Both the position numbers and the translations under genes were made by a program. Positions 52,835 through 62,377 of a stretch of 64,000 nt of DNA are shown here, in pieces; the first letter of the stretch is position 1; every line of letters starts with the position of its first letter. The stretch spans positions 1,054,001 through 1,118,000 of the forward strand of contig NZ_CP124747.1 of assembly GCF_041860085.1 (NCBI RefSeq). The letters run 5' to 3'. The notes beneath the pieces are model-generated. The model saw only the letters and a program-made list of their open reading frames with translations. It ran no database searches and was not told the origin of the DNA. The stretch is from Schlesneria sp. DSM 10557. GTDB taxonomy: Bacteria; Planctomycetota; Planctomycetia; Planctomycetales; Planctomycetaceae.

Positions 52835-54328
52835 TCAAAGGTCTTCCGTTCTGGGAACGATATAAGGTGACCGATATTCCCGGGTCAGCATCTTGTTCGC
52901 CTCATCGGCATGAGGTCCCGTAAAGGTCTCTTCAGGCGTGATTGACAGCCGAGGACCAACCGTGATCTTGGTGGTCTCAGTGTCGATCTTGTTGTCGATC
53001 AGATGCTGTCGGAACCGATCGAGTGTTTCCAGCGCTTCCGAATCGCCACTCAATTGGCCAGCCAGTTCCTTAACGGTGTGCGGCGAACCAAGTCGGTAAG
53101 AAATGTTACCGACGTGGCACATGGCACTAGAGAAATGGCCCTCCTCGATGTCTGCGTTCAAGTCTTCGTGTTTTCGGCTGCGCACGGCATCGATGAAGTT
53201 GGCGAAATGGAACCGGTCATTGCCCCCCTGGAACTTAATTCCGGTTGGTTTTCCTTCCAGGTTCAGCACAACACCGCCGTTGTAGCTGGGAACAACCATG
53301 ATCCCTTGGGTTCCGTAGAAGATGACACCGACACTGGCGTCTGTCATCTTCTTTTCCCCACCTTCTTCGTAAGGATACCCGTATTTTTCGGTTTTCAGTC
53401 CACGCACTTCAAAGACGAGGCGTTTTCCATTGGCGAATTCGTGGATCGAAACCTGCGTATTGGCCGTTTCGCCCGCATCTTCATAGCCCAGTCGACCGCC
53501 GTAGCTCAAAACGCTATTCCCGATGTTCGCTTCGCCGAGACCCCAGCGAGCGATATCCATCTGGTGAATCCCTTGATTCCCGAGATCTCCGTTGCCGTAA
53601 TCCCACATCCAGTGCCAATCGTAGTGCAGTGACTTGCGGTCGAGTGGTTTGATTTCGGCCGGACCGGACCACAAATCGTAGTCGACGCTGGCAGGAATAT
53701 CGTAGTTTCCTTTTGGACCGATCGAACCACGGGGCTTGTAGCACAGCCCGCGAGCCAGTTTGACTTCTCCAATCCCTCCCCGGTGGATGAAGTCAATCGC
53801 CTCACGCATCCCGGGGTTGGAACGGCTCTGAGTTCCCGTCTGGACGATCCGTCCGTACTTCCGGGCAGCCTCGACAACGCGGCGTCCCTCGCTGACATTG
53901 TGACTGACCGGCTTTTCGACGTAGACGTCTTTTCCGGCCTGAATGGCCCAGATCGCAGCGAGTGAGTGCCAATGATTGGGGGTGGCGATCGACACGATGT
54001 CGATACTCTTGTCTTCAAAACACTTTCGCATATCGCTGAAGACGGCCGGGCGATGACCGGTCTTTTTCTCGATTTCGTCGGCACGGTTATTGAGCACCGT
54101 TTCGTCGACATCAACCAGGGCAACGATCTGACAATCGTCTCGTTCGCCGAATCCAGCCAGGTGCGCACCACCGCGCCCCTTGATGCCTACCACGGCAACT
54201 CGAAGTTTCTCGCCCTTGGGTGCATCGCCCTGGGCGAAGCACCTGGTGGAAGCCGAACCCGCCAGCGTCATCGCGGCTGTGGCAAACATCGACTTTTCAA
54301 GAAACTCACGGCGCGAAACATTCGTCAT
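52835..54328 (-). CDS. Tat-exported Gfo/Idh/MocA oxidoreductase
   Basis: The product is 497 residues. A Tat signal (SRREFLEKSMFATAAMTLAGSA) precedes a Rossmann domain with VAVVGIKGRGGAHLAGF (glycine-rich turn) and VYVEKPVSHN (the EKP motif) and a C-terminal alpha/beta domain with RLGYEDAGETANTQVSIHEFANGKRLVFEVRG. This is the export-type Gfo/Idh/MocA family of planctomycetes, NAD(P)-dependent sugar or inositol oxidoreductases or racemases. AGAGGAT precedes the ATG at 54328. A small lipoprotein gene ends 101 bases upstream. Confidence 0.93.
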   Translation of the reverse strand: MTNVSRREFLEKSMFATAAMTLAGSASTRCFAQGDAPKGEKLRVAVVGIKGRGGAHLAGFGERDDCQIVALVDVDETVLNNRADEIEKKTGHRPAVFSDMRKCFEDKSIDIVSIATPNHWHSLAAIWAIQAGKDVYVEKPVSHNVSEGRRVVEAARKYGRIVQTGTQSRSNPGMREAIDFIHRGGIGEVKLARGLCYKPRGSIGPKGNYDIPASVDYDLWSGPAEIKPLDRKSLHYDWHWMWDYGNGDLGNQGIHQMDIARWGLGEANIGNSVLSYGGRLGYEDAGETANTQVSIHEFANGKRLVFEVRGLKTEKYGYPYEEGGEKKMTDASVGVIFYGTQGIMVVPSYNGGVVLNLEGKPTGIKFQGGNDRFHFANFIDAVRSRKHEDLNADIEEGHFSSAMCHVGNISYRLGSPHTVKELAGQLSGDSEALETLDRFRQHLIDNKIDTETTKITVGPRLSITPEETFTGPHADEANKMLTREYRSPYIVPRTEDL

Positions 54329-54429
54329 CGTTGCGATCCTCTTGGGAAATGCGAAAGGGTCAATTCAGCAATTCGCTAAGTGGATAGTTTAAGCGTCGAC
54401 TGATGCAACCCGCAACCTGACGAAATCGC

Positions 54430-54615
54430 TCATCTCACCTTGGACGAGTGAAGTTCGCCGCAGGAAAACTTGTCTTCTGCGAAAGGGTCTTTCTGTTTCG
54501 ATTTGCCCCCCGACATCGACTGACAACCGACAAGGCAAACCAGCACCAAACAAAGAGGAATCCAGCGCTGTGCCCGCAGGAAGTGTGCAATTCGTCGAGG
54601 TTGCTGCCGCGTCAT
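54430..54615 (-). CDS. Small lipoprotein, 61 aa
   Basis: The 61 residues comprise a basic N-terminus, a hydrophobic helix and a lipobox (LVCLVGC, Cys31), followed by a polar tail (QSMSGGKSKQKDPFAED). AAGGA lies just upstream of the ATG at 54615. It is 51 bases after the cytochrome-like gene at 54667-55881, same strand, so the two look co-transcribed. It may anchor a complex on the outer membrane; the role is unknown. Confidence 0.6.
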   Translation of the reverse strand: MTRQQPRRIAHFLRAQRWIPLCLVLVCLVGCQSMSGGKSKQKDPFAEDKFSCGELHSSKVR

Positions 54616-54666
54616 TTTGAGTCCTTTCAGTGGATTAACGGTTCGGTTCGGGCCGATCCGCGGTTT

Positions 54667-55881
54667 CTACGGTCGACGAAAGTTGCGATTGAAGATTTCA
54701 GGGTCAAACGCATCGAACGGCTTCAGGGGAGTCGCTTTTGCTTCGCTCGACTCTGCTCCTAATTCACGGGGCCGTGTCCCTTTGGAAGCAAGTGATTCCG
54801 AAGAGTCTCCTTCGACCTCCAGATCTGTCGGTGCTGCTGGTGCTACATCGTCATCGTCTTCGGAAACGTCATCGCTCACGGATGAAGATTTCAATACGTC
54901 GGCTTCATGAACGACCTGAGCAATCCGTTTACTGGATTTTCTTTTGGGTTTGAATCCTGCCATGGAAGCAGGCTGATCACTGTCACGCGCATCGGGATTT
55001 TTCTCTCTGGCGACAGCAGCGGCCCAGGCTTTCAAAAGTTTCATCTGTTCCGCAGCGGCGGGTCCCACGAAAATCGTTCCCCGTCCCCCGTGGCTGGCTC
55101 GAGTCGGTTCCAGCAACGGGCTGCGAGCGACATCGTCCAGATCCAGTTGCTTCAGAACCTCTGCCAGATTTTTCTCGGTCGTCTGACGCGAGCCATTGCC
55201 GCCGATCCGGGCCGGATATAGGCGAAACTCGCTGGCAGTGGTCACTCCATGGCAGGAAGCATTTCCACACTTATTCAGCAACAGAGGCTGAATGCGGGAG
55301 GTAAAGAGAGTCGCCGACTCCTTGGACAACCCGCCCAGTGATTCTGCAGCCGGTTGCAAAAATCCTTCTGATGATTTTCGCGGTGACGTTGTTGGAAGTC
55401 CCTTGGGAGGGGTATTGATCCGAATGGTATCTGTCAGACGCTGCAGAAACCGCCGGGCCTGTTCATTCTCAGGATCGACTTTCAAACATTTTTTGAGCTC
55501 ATCCTGCGCTTCATCGTACAGCCGATGAGAAACACACCACGTTGCGAGGTCGATATGCGTAGCGGGTGTGGGATGCACGACACTGTCGCGAAGTTTGCGA
55601 TATCCTTCGTTGAGGTTGTCCACAACGAACTGCACTTCTTCGTTCCCGATCTGAAGCCGCCCGTTAGGTTGTTCGACGAGATATCCACCACCATTTCGAC
55701 TGACGATGCCAGAGAGAATTCTCCCTGTGGTCAGCATCACAAGTCGCTCGCGCGGCTCGTCGTCATCGGCGGAAGCGGCGAAGAGCTCTGCCCGTGCAGC
55801 CAGACGGAAGAATCCGGCAAGCAAAAGCAAAGCGACAATCCACCGCGCAGCAACTGCGCCAGGAATCCGGTGAGGAACCAT
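54667..55881 (-). CDS. Cytochrome-like protein with CX4CH and disordered acidic tail
   Basis: The product is 404 residues. Signal peptide (about 1-30). The next 100 residues form a small beta domain (VMLTTGRILSGIVSRNGGGYLVE) followed by a tetratricopeptide-like helix pair (YDEAQDELKKCLKVDPENEQARRFLQRL). Then comes KCGNASCHG (Cys205, Cys210, His211), a CX4CH variant heme motif in a PSCyt-like domain, and a long low-complexity acidic tail (about 330-390). It is probably an envelope electron carrier. It is upstream of the small lipoprotein in one operon. Confidence 0.75.
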   Translation of the reverse strand: MVPHRIPGAVAARWIVALLLLAGFFRLAARAELFAASADDDEPRERLVMLTTGRILSGIVSRNGGGYLVEQPNGRLQIGNEEVQFVVDNLNEGYRKLRDSVVHPTPATHIDLATWCVSHRLYDEAQDELKKCLKVDPENEQARRFLQRLTDTIRINTPPKGLPTTSPRKSSEGFLQPAAESLGGLSKESATLFTSRIQPLLLNKCGNASCHGVTTASEFRLYPARIGGNGSRQTTEKNLAEVLKQLDLDDVARSPLLEPTRASHGGRGTIFVGPAAAEQMKLLKAWAAAVAREKNPDARDSDQPASMAGFKPKRKSSKRIAQVVHEADVLKSSSVSDDVSEDDDDVAPAAPTDLEVEGDSSESLASKGTRPRELGAESSEAKATPLKPFDAFDPEIFNRNFRRP

Positions 55882-56188
55882 GTGATTGACTTGTGAAAAA
55901 TTGACAGGACTTGGGGGAGAGGGTCGGACCGTAGCAAGTCATCAAAATTCGGTCAATGCGAGTCTCTCTGAGTCGTCGCGTGAGGCTCCCGAACTCTGCG
56001 TATGCCTACACAGGTACGCCACCAGCTCTGCCTGCGGACAAGCAGTCTCAGCGTCTACCAGACAGCATGCCTCTCGGCGGAAATTCCCCAATGTTGCCTC
56101 AACCCGTCTCAGACGAACCACGCGGTGCGAATGTGGAAGCAACTCAACTCATTCCCCCATCCTCGGCCTGCCCGACCAGATAGGGATC

Positions 56189-56989
56189 TCAGCTAATCCC
56201 TTTTGCCTTACGGGGACGGACTGCTTTTCCCGCGCATTGCGCTGCGAACCAGCGCGGAATCAGACGCGGGCCATGGCTGAGCAACGAGTTTTTCAAGCCA
56301 TCGACAACCAGACTCCGCTTCCGATCGAGGCCCGCCAATGCTGTCTTGACAACGTCGGCCGCCGTTCGGGGCTTACCCAGTGCTGCTTCCGGCGCAACGG
56401 CTCGGTCAAAGAGTTCTGTCGCAGTGGTTCCGGGGCAGAGTGCCATCACGCAGACATTTCTGTCACGACATTCTTCCCAGAGCCCAATCGAAAAAGAAAT
56501 GACAAAGGCCTTGCTGGCGGCATAGACTGCGAGGTACGGAATCGGTTGGAAGCCCGCGACGGAGGCGACATTGATTACTGCCCCTTGCTTGCGATTCAGC
56601 ATTCCAGGGAGGAATGCGTGCGTCAGTGAGACCACGGCCGCGACGTTCACCATCACTTCGTCGTGATCCCGCTGCGGATCGATCGCTTCGAAATGACCGT
56701 GTGTCATAAACCCGGCGTTGTTGATCAGCAGATCGACGGAAAGATCTCGTTCGGTCACCGCGCTGACGATTCGGGAGGTGGCGTCGGACTGGCTCAGATC
56801 AGCAGAAATCACGGTTGCCTGGACCGGGTATCGACCCGTAATTTCCGTGGCAAGGTTCTGCAGTGCTTCTTTTGAACGAGAAACCAGAATGACCGACATC
56901 CCCCGGGCGGCAAGGGCCTTTGCAAACTCTTTTCCGATCCCCGATGACGCCCCTGTGATCAGCGCTGTCTTTCCCTGATATTGAAACAT
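56189..56989 (-). CDS. SDR oxidoreductase (DltE-like)
   Basis: The product is 266 residues. ITGASSGIG at 11-19 is the dinucleotide turn, NNAG precedes the central sheet, VINVASVAGF holds the catalytic Ser, and YAASK the Tyr/Lys. The basic C-terminus (KAVRPRKAKGIS) is not typical. CAGGAGC precedes the ATG at 56989. It is a monocistronic NAD(P)-dependent dehydrogenase of unknown substrate between the cytochrome-like gene and DUF1501. About 300 bp before the next gene is non-coding. Confidence 0.9.
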   Translation of the reverse strand: MFQYQGKTALITGASSGIGKEFAKALAARGMSVILVSRSKEALQNLATEITGRYPVQATVISADLSQSDATSRIVSAVTERDLSVDLLINNAGFMTHGHFEAIDPQRDHDEVMVNVAAVVSLTHAFLPGMLNRKQGAVINVASVAGFQPIPYLAVYAASKAFVISFSIGLWEECRDRNVCVMALCPGTTATELFDRAVAPEAALGKPRTAADVVKTALAGLDRKRSLVVDGLKNSLLSHGPRLIPRWFAAQCAGKAVRPRKAKGIS

Positions 56990-57467
56990 CGACTTCGCTC
57001 GCTCCTGTCAATTCACAACAACGCTTCTGTAAAAACGACACCCTCATTGAAGTGAGAAGGGGGGACAAGTTCCGTCGATGACCTGCGGTTCCCGCAGTGG
57101 CCTGGCAGGTCTCGGCAACGACTTCTGCGGATTTTGCCCCCCGGCCTGCTCGTGGCGACCGCGCGATTCAACACATGCCCTATCTCGCGAAGCCGTGCCC
57201 TCGTCGAAGTCGCTTAACTTCTGCCGCAGCAACGCCCACTGAACGGGAGGTCGGACAAGCTCACGATCTTCCGGTTCTCTTCAGGGTTTGTCAAAGAGGA
57301 CGAATAACGCCCTGTCAGCAGGCCTGATCGCTCACGCTCAGATGCAAACCGACGCGGAAATTGATCATCGCAAGACAAGATATCAGCCAGCTTGACGTTG
57401 GCGTCTACTGGCCTGCCCGACCACGCCCCGTTACGGGACGTGCCCTCCTGCTTGGCGGTCTCGATAC
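56990..57467. other. Intergenic region, 478 bp
   Basis: It lies between the SDR start (56989) and the DUF1501 stop (57468), both on the minus strand. Short frames show no family motif. It must hold the SDR promoter; no clear box is seen. The neighbouring stretch 55882-56188 before the cytochrome-like gene is likewise without a supported gene. Confidence 0.4.
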
Positions 57468-58835
57468 TCAAACACTTCCGCCCGTGAAAAGAGGTTCGAT
57501 CACTTCGCCTGTATTCAAGCGGACACGGCGCCCCAGGCGGTCGTGAACTTCGGTTTCCAGCGGGACGCCTAGTGCCTGATAAATTGTGGCACCGATGTCA
57601 TTGGGAGTGTAACGCCGGGACGTCGGGTAGGAGGCCGTGGCGTCCGAGCGGCCGATCACCTGACCGCCTTGTACGCCCGCCCCTGCGAACAGGCCGAAGA
57701 AGCAGGGGCCCCAATGGTCGCGTCCCTTTGTGCCGTTTATCTTGGGCGTTCTTCCGAACTCGCTGACGACAACGACAAGTGTTTCCTGCAACAGGCCACT
57801 GGACTCCATATCGTCGAGCAGTGCGGAAATGCCTTGATCGAACGGCGGCAGCAGATGATTTTTCAGTCCTTCACAATTGTTGTCGTGGGTATCCCAGCCA
57901 TTCAGATTCACCTGCACGATGGGAACGCCAGCCTCAATCAGCCGCCGCCCCACCAGCAGTGACTGACCGCCAATGTTTCGGCCGTACTGATCTCGCACGC
58001 TGTCCGGGATCTTCTTCATGTCGAAGGCTTGAGTCAGGCGGCTGGACGTCAGCAGGTCGTAAGCCATGTGCTGACTCTTTTGCAACAGCCGTGACTGGCC
58101 AATATCGTCGAACGTACGCTGCTGGCGATTGACTTCATCCAGCAGCGAAAGCCGCCTTTCCAGGTGAGCTGCGTCGATCCCCTGTGCGAGCGTCAGCTCC
58201 GTAACACGAAAATCCGGATGACTAGGATCGCCGTTGACGAACCAGGGATCGTGCGAAGCTCCCAGAAATCCCGCGAGCTGACCCGGCCAGACAAGCGGGC
58301 CCGCCTGAAGGAAGTTCGGCAGCGTCACTCCACAGGGAAGTCCTTCAGGGGCTCGCTGCAGGTACGACAAAGCCGCTGCATAGTGAGGCCAGTCCTCGCG
58401 AGAAGCACTCTTGTCGAAGAAGCCACCAGGTTGTTTCTCACCCGTCGTGATGTGGTGAGCTGACTGTGTATGATTGTTGTCGTCATGCGAGAAGGACCGC
58501 ACGACCGCGTATTTGTGGGCGCGCGAGGCCAGTTGCGGCAGATGCTCGCAGATGGAATAACCGGGTATCGATGTGGCGATCGGCTTAAACTCGCCGCGAA
58601 TCTCTTGCGGAGCCTCCGGTTTCATATCGAACGTGTCGATATGGCTCATGGCTCCACTGAGAAAAACCAAAAGAACAGATTTTGGCTTCTGATTGGAGCT
58701 CCCTTCTGCGGCTGCAGCGGCTTTCTCACGACCGGCCAGGATCGACGTTAAACCGACTCCGAACAGGCCGGAATATCCCGCCTGCAATAAGCCGCGGCGC
58801 GTACACTGCCCCAATGCCTGATCCAATGACTTCAT
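57468..58835 (-). CDS. DUF1501 protein (second)
   Basis: The product is 455 residues from the ATG at 58835 (GAGAGAA upstream; a TTG four codons earlier is possible). A Tat-like signal (CTRRGLLQAGYSGLFGVGL) leads to the DUF1501 sulfatase-like domain, with SHIDTFDMKP, HHITTGE and VVVSEFGRTPKINGTKGRDHWGPCFFGLFAGAGVQGG. The first DUF1501 gene has a PSD1 partner, but this copy does not: no PSCyt gene is adjacent. The role is unknown. Confidence 0.93.
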   Translation of the reverse strand: MKSLDQALGQCTRRGLLQAGYSGLFGVGLTSILAGREKAAAAAEGSSNQKPKSVLLVFLSGAMSHIDTFDMKPEAPQEIRGEFKPIATSIPGYSICEHLPQLASRAHKYAVVRSFSHDDNNHTQSAHHITTGEKQPGGFFDKSASREDWPHYAAALSYLQRAPEGLPCGVTLPNFLQAGPLVWPGQLAGFLGASHDPWFVNGDPSHPDFRVTELTLAQGIDAAHLERRLSLLDEVNRQQRTFDDIGQSRLLQKSQHMAYDLLTSSRLTQAFDMKKIPDSVRDQYGRNIGGQSLLVGRRLIEAGVPIVQVNLNGWDTHDNNCEGLKNHLLPPFDQGISALLDDMESSGLLQETLVVVVSEFGRTPKINGTKGRDHWGPCFFGLFAGAGVQGGQVIGRSDATASYPTSRRYTPNDIGATIYQALGVPLETEVHDRLGRRVRLNTGEVIEPLFTGGSV

Positions 58836-59231
58836 CGGTTCTCTCAATTCACTGTTCTGGATGACATAATCGCCGCCCGTCAGTCTAGAGGACCAGGTAC
58901 GACAGTTCTATCCCATCCGCGACGGCTCCTGACTTTCGTGACCGCAAATTTGTTTCCCGTCGAACGAAGCCGTGGTCGTGCCATGTTTCGTGCCATGTTG
59001 GCAGTCACCTGGTCAGTCTTTCTGATCGATCATTCAGGCCAGCTCCGGGAAACTCCTGATCGCATTCGATTTCATTTGATCTCAGCGATTGTTAGCTTGC
59101 CGGTGGGGATCTTTCCGGATCCATGCCGCAGTAGATCGTTAGGTTGCGACGGGCAGTTTCAAAAGGTCCACTTCGCGCTGCTGTGAGCAATTCATTTATT
59201 CAACCGATTCGGACGCACAGGAGGCCGTTGA
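58836..59231. other. Divergent promoter region, 396 bp
   Basis: It separates the DUF1501 gene (-) and the propeller/phosphoesterase (+). Frames here are shadow-like. A strong AGGAGG lies at about 59219 for the plus gene. No promoter boxes or repeats stand out. Confidence 0.4.
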
Positions 59232-61964
59232 ATGAGTTCGATGCGATGGATCATGGTTCTGGGCTGTTTGTTGATATTGAGTTCCTCCCCTTCACTTCGT
59301 GCGCAAGATTCCTCGACGGAAGACGCCGCGATTGAATCGACCACAGACCGGGTTGGCCGAACGCGGGAAGATGCAATCGTAACCCCGGTCAACCAGTTGC
59401 TGACCCCGTTCGGACGGCAGGTTGAGTTGGCGGGACTTCGGCCTCAGGCCCTGGCACTGTCTCCTGACGGTGCATTGCTGGTCGCATCCGGAAAATCGAG
59501 TGAGCTCATCGTCATCGCCCCCGAATCAGGACAAATCCTGCAGCGAGTCCTGTTCCCGAATGAAGCACAGGAACAACCGCCCGCCGATGTTGTTTCGCCC
59601 AACATTCTTGCTCCCGATCGAGGGGGTCAGGTCAGCTTCACCGGCCTGATCTTTTCTCCAGACGGTAAGCAAATTTTCCTCAGCAATGTGAACGGTTCGA
59701 TCAAGGTCTTCACCGTGAGTGAAGCGACGGGGACGGAAGCTCCCAGCGTCAAGGCGTCGCATACAATACCGCTGCCCCCTGCCAATGCGCCGCGACGCCG
59801 TGCCGAGATTCCCAGTGGATTAGCCGTCACACCTGACGGATCGAAGCTTTATGTTTGCGGCAACCTGTCGAACCAGTTGCACGAAATCGAACTCGCAACT
59901 GGCAAGACACTTCGCAGCATCGAGGTGGGGGCCGCTCCGTATGACGTGGTTCTGGCCGGTCACAAGGCCTTCGTCAGTAATTGGGCCGGACGACGCCCCG
60001 GCTCCGACGCCCCCAAGGGGCCTGCGGGCAGAGGAACAGAAATTCGGGTCGATCCCGTTCGCCACATCGCCAGCGAAGGCTCGGTCAGCATCGTGAAGTT
60101 GAATGGCGAACCCGAGACAACGGAACTGGTTGTCGGTCTGCACGCGAGCGGCCTGGCAGTCTCTCCGGACGGTCACTACGTCGTCTGTGCCAATGCAGGA
60201 AGCGACCATCTCAGCATCATCAATGTCGCTGAAGAGAAAGTGGTTGAAACGGTCTGGGCCAAGGCCAAGCCATCTGATCTGTTCGGAGCCTCCCCCAACG
60301 CAATCACATTTCATCCGTCAGGAGAGACCTTGTATGTCGCGAACGGCACCCAGAATTCGATTGCCGTCATCGAATTCGATCCGGAGGACAAAGGAGAGAC
60401 CCATCTGACGGGCCTGATACCGGTCGGCTGGTTTCCCGGTGCCGTGGTGTTTGATCCACATCGGAATGCCCTTTACTGTGCCAATATTAAAGGACTGCCA
60501 ATGGCACCGAAAAAACAGGCGGGAGGGGCCGAGGGCTACAACACGCATCACTATCACGGGTCACTCTCGCTGATGCCATTACCGGACGACGAGCAACTGG
60601 CCCTGCTGTCGGAACTGGCAGCTCGAAACATGCGCCGAGGCGCGATCGCTCAGGCGGCTCTCCCCGCGCGTCCCGATCAACTGCCTCGGCCGGTTCCAGA
60701 GCGGATCGGCGAACCGAGTCTGATTAAACATGTCGTGTACGTCATCAAAGAAAATCGGACGTATGACCAGGTCTTCGGAGCACTCGATAAAGGGGTCGGC
60801 CGTGCAGATCTCTGCATCTTCGGTGAAGAAATCACTCCTAATCAGCACAAAATGGTGCGTGAGTTCGTCCTGCTCGACAACACCTACTGCTCTGGAATTC
60901 TGAGTGCCGATGGACACCAGTGGAGCACCACGGCATTCAGTACGGATTACATGGAGAAAAGCTTTGCCGGGTTTCCCCGGAGCTACCCCGACGGGATGGG
61001 TATCGATGACATTGACGCGATCGCGTATTCACCCGCCGGCTTCCTCTGGGACAACGCATTGGCCCATGGCATCTCGATTCGGAACTACGGCGAATTCATG
61101 ATGCCGAAGGTCCGCTGGAGCGATCCTCAGAAGAAGGGGGTTCCTGACTATCTCGCCTGCTACCGAACGTGGAAAGGGGAGTCAAAGGAAGTCATCTTCG
61201 AAAGCGAACCCGGGATCGAATCGATCCGCCCGTTCTCACCGACAGACTACGTCGGTTGGGAGATGGCCGTCCCCGACCAGTACCGGGCAGACTTCATTCT
61301 GAAAGAGCTTGAAAAGTACGAGGCCGAAGGGACGTTTCCACAGCTCGTCATTATCTGCCTTCCGAATGATCACACCAGCGGAACGTCGCCCGGATCGCCG
61401 ACCCCCGCTTCATGTATGGCGGACAACGACCTGGCTTTTGCCCGTATCGTAGAGGGTTTAAGTCGTTCGCGGTTCTGGAAAGAAATGGCCATTTTCGGAA
61501 TTGAAGACGATCCTCAAAATGGCTGGGATCACGTCAGTGGCTACCGCACGACGGCCTACTGCATCAGCCCCTACGCCAAGCGAGGCGAAGTCATCAGCAC
61601 GCAGTACAATACCACAAGCATTCTGCGAACGATGGAACAGATTCTCGGGCTGCCGCCGATGAACCAGTTTGATGCCAGCGCCACGCCGATGTTTGACTGC
61701 TTTACCGAGACTGCCGACTTGACTCCTTTCACCGCAGTTCCGAACAAGGTGCCGCTGGACCAGATGAACCCGAAACCGAACGCGATTCGAAATCCCATTC
61801 TGCGGGATGACGCGATCGAGTCCGCCAGTTTGAATTTCCGCGAGATCGACAAGGCGCCAGAAGATGTTCTCAACCGCATTCTCTGGCGATCACAGAAAGG
61901 AACAGAAGTCCCGTATCCAGAGTGGGCAGTGACTCTGGTCGAAGATGATGACGACGACGACTAA
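59232..61964 (+). CDS. YncE-like beta-propeller fused to phosphoesterase
   Basis: The product is 910 residues from ATG 59232 (AGGAGG upstream; ATG 59241 is in frame). Signal peptide (about 1-25). YVTN-type blades (about 55-440): LALSPDGALLVASGKSSELIVI, GLAVTPDGSKLYVCGN, GLAVSPDGHYVVCANAGSDHLSII. Phosphoesterase domain (about 495-880): VVYVIKENRTYDQVFGALDKG, LLDNTYCSGILSADGHQWSTT, VIICLPNDHTSGTSPGSPTPASCMADND. It ends in six Asp. Such proteins belong to the phospholipase C/acid-phosphatase-like alkaline-phosphatase superfamily. An extracytoplasmic hydrolase whose substrate is unknown. Confidence 0.93.
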   Translation: MSSMRWIMVLGCLLILSSSPSLRAQDSSTEDAAIESTTDRVGRTREDAIVTPVNQLLTPFGRQVELAGLRPQALALSPDGALLVASGKSSELIVIAPESGQILQRVLFPNEAQEQPPADVVSPNILAPDRGGQVSFTGLIFSPDGKQIFLSNVNGSIKVFTVSEATGTEAPSVKASHTIPLPPANAPRRRAEIPSGLAVTPDGSKLYVCGNLSNQLHEIELATGKTLRSIEVGAAPYDVVLAGHKAFVSNWAGRRPGSDAPKGPAGRGTEIRVDPVRHIASEGSVSIVKLNGEPETTELVVGLHASGLAVSPDGHYVVCANAGSDHLSIINVAEEKVVETVWAKAKPSDLFGASPNAITFHPSGETLYVANGTQNSIAVIEFDPEDKGETHLTGLIPVGWFPGAVVFDPHRNALYCANIKGLPMAPKKQAGGAEGYNTHHYHGSLSLMPLPDDEQLALLSELAARNMRRGAIAQAALPARPDQLPRPVPERIGEPSLIKHVVYVIKENRTYDQVFGALDKGVGRADLCIFGEEITPNQHKMVREFVLLDNTYCSGILSADGHQWSTTAFSTDYMEKSFAGFPRSYPDGMGIDDIDAIAYSPAGFLWDNALAHGISIRNYGEFMMPKVRWSDPQKKGVPDYLACYRTWKGESKEVIFESEPGIESIRPFSPTDYVGWEMAVPDQYRADFILKELEKYEAEGTFPQLVIICLPNDHTSGTSPGSPTPASCMADNDLAFARIVEGLSRSRFWKEMAIFGIEDDPQNGWDHVSGYRTTAYCISPYAKRGEVISTQYNTTSILRTMEQILGLPPMNQFDASATPMFDCFTETADLTPFTAVPNKVPLDQMNPKPNAIRNPILRDDAIESASLNFREIDKAPEDVLNRILWRSQKGTEVPYPEWAVTLVEDDDDDD

Positions 61965-62377
61965 AATCGTCCCGTCCAGGTGGGGTGCCTCCAGAGCGGA
62001 CGAACGGTTGCAGGTTCGGACCAAGCTTCACAGCAACTTCTCGATTCGGGCACCACTCATGCAGAAATGAACGAGTTGAAAGGGGAGCTACCGTCACCAA
62101 AAGCGAGCGGCCAGGCATTCGCACGTGATGCTTATCCCAGATCGAATGGGCCCCCGGCAGAAATGGCAGTGGGCTGTCGGGCTTGATGCTTCCCTCAAAT
62201 GATCTCCGGGTTTCTGACGCCGTTGCCCTCTCGGATCTGGCCACGGGATGAGAGTGCGGATGCGGGCTGGAATTGAATTTCCATCCAGTCCGTCCCATTT
62301 GCAGAGCGATAATCCCTGCGTCAGCCAAGCTGAACTTCGTGCGTGACTTCTCTGAATGCTGTTACGAAAGATGAGTT
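61965..62377. other. Intergenic region, 413 bp, possible dispersed repeat
   Basis: It lies between two plus-strand genes. A minus frame at 61870-62328 reads ...RSERATASETRRSFEGSIKPDSPLPFLPGAHSIWDKHHVRMPG, which I recognise as the kind of spurious peptide made by dispersed intergenic repeats in planctomycete genomes. I therefore read it as repeat DNA and not as a gene, with low confidence. Confidence 0.35.

Noticed and set aside
55886-56629. Long plus-strand frame (247 aa) opposite the SDR and cytochrome-gene starts
   Set aside because: Composition is Cys/Arg/Ser-rich and lacks any family motif; it is largely antisense to 56189-56989, where the SDR motifs are clear.
61870-62328. Minus frame with RSERATASETRRS and PLPFLPGAH
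   Set aside because: This looks like a spurious product of dispersed intergenic repeats, as seen in planctomycete genomes; not listed as a gene.
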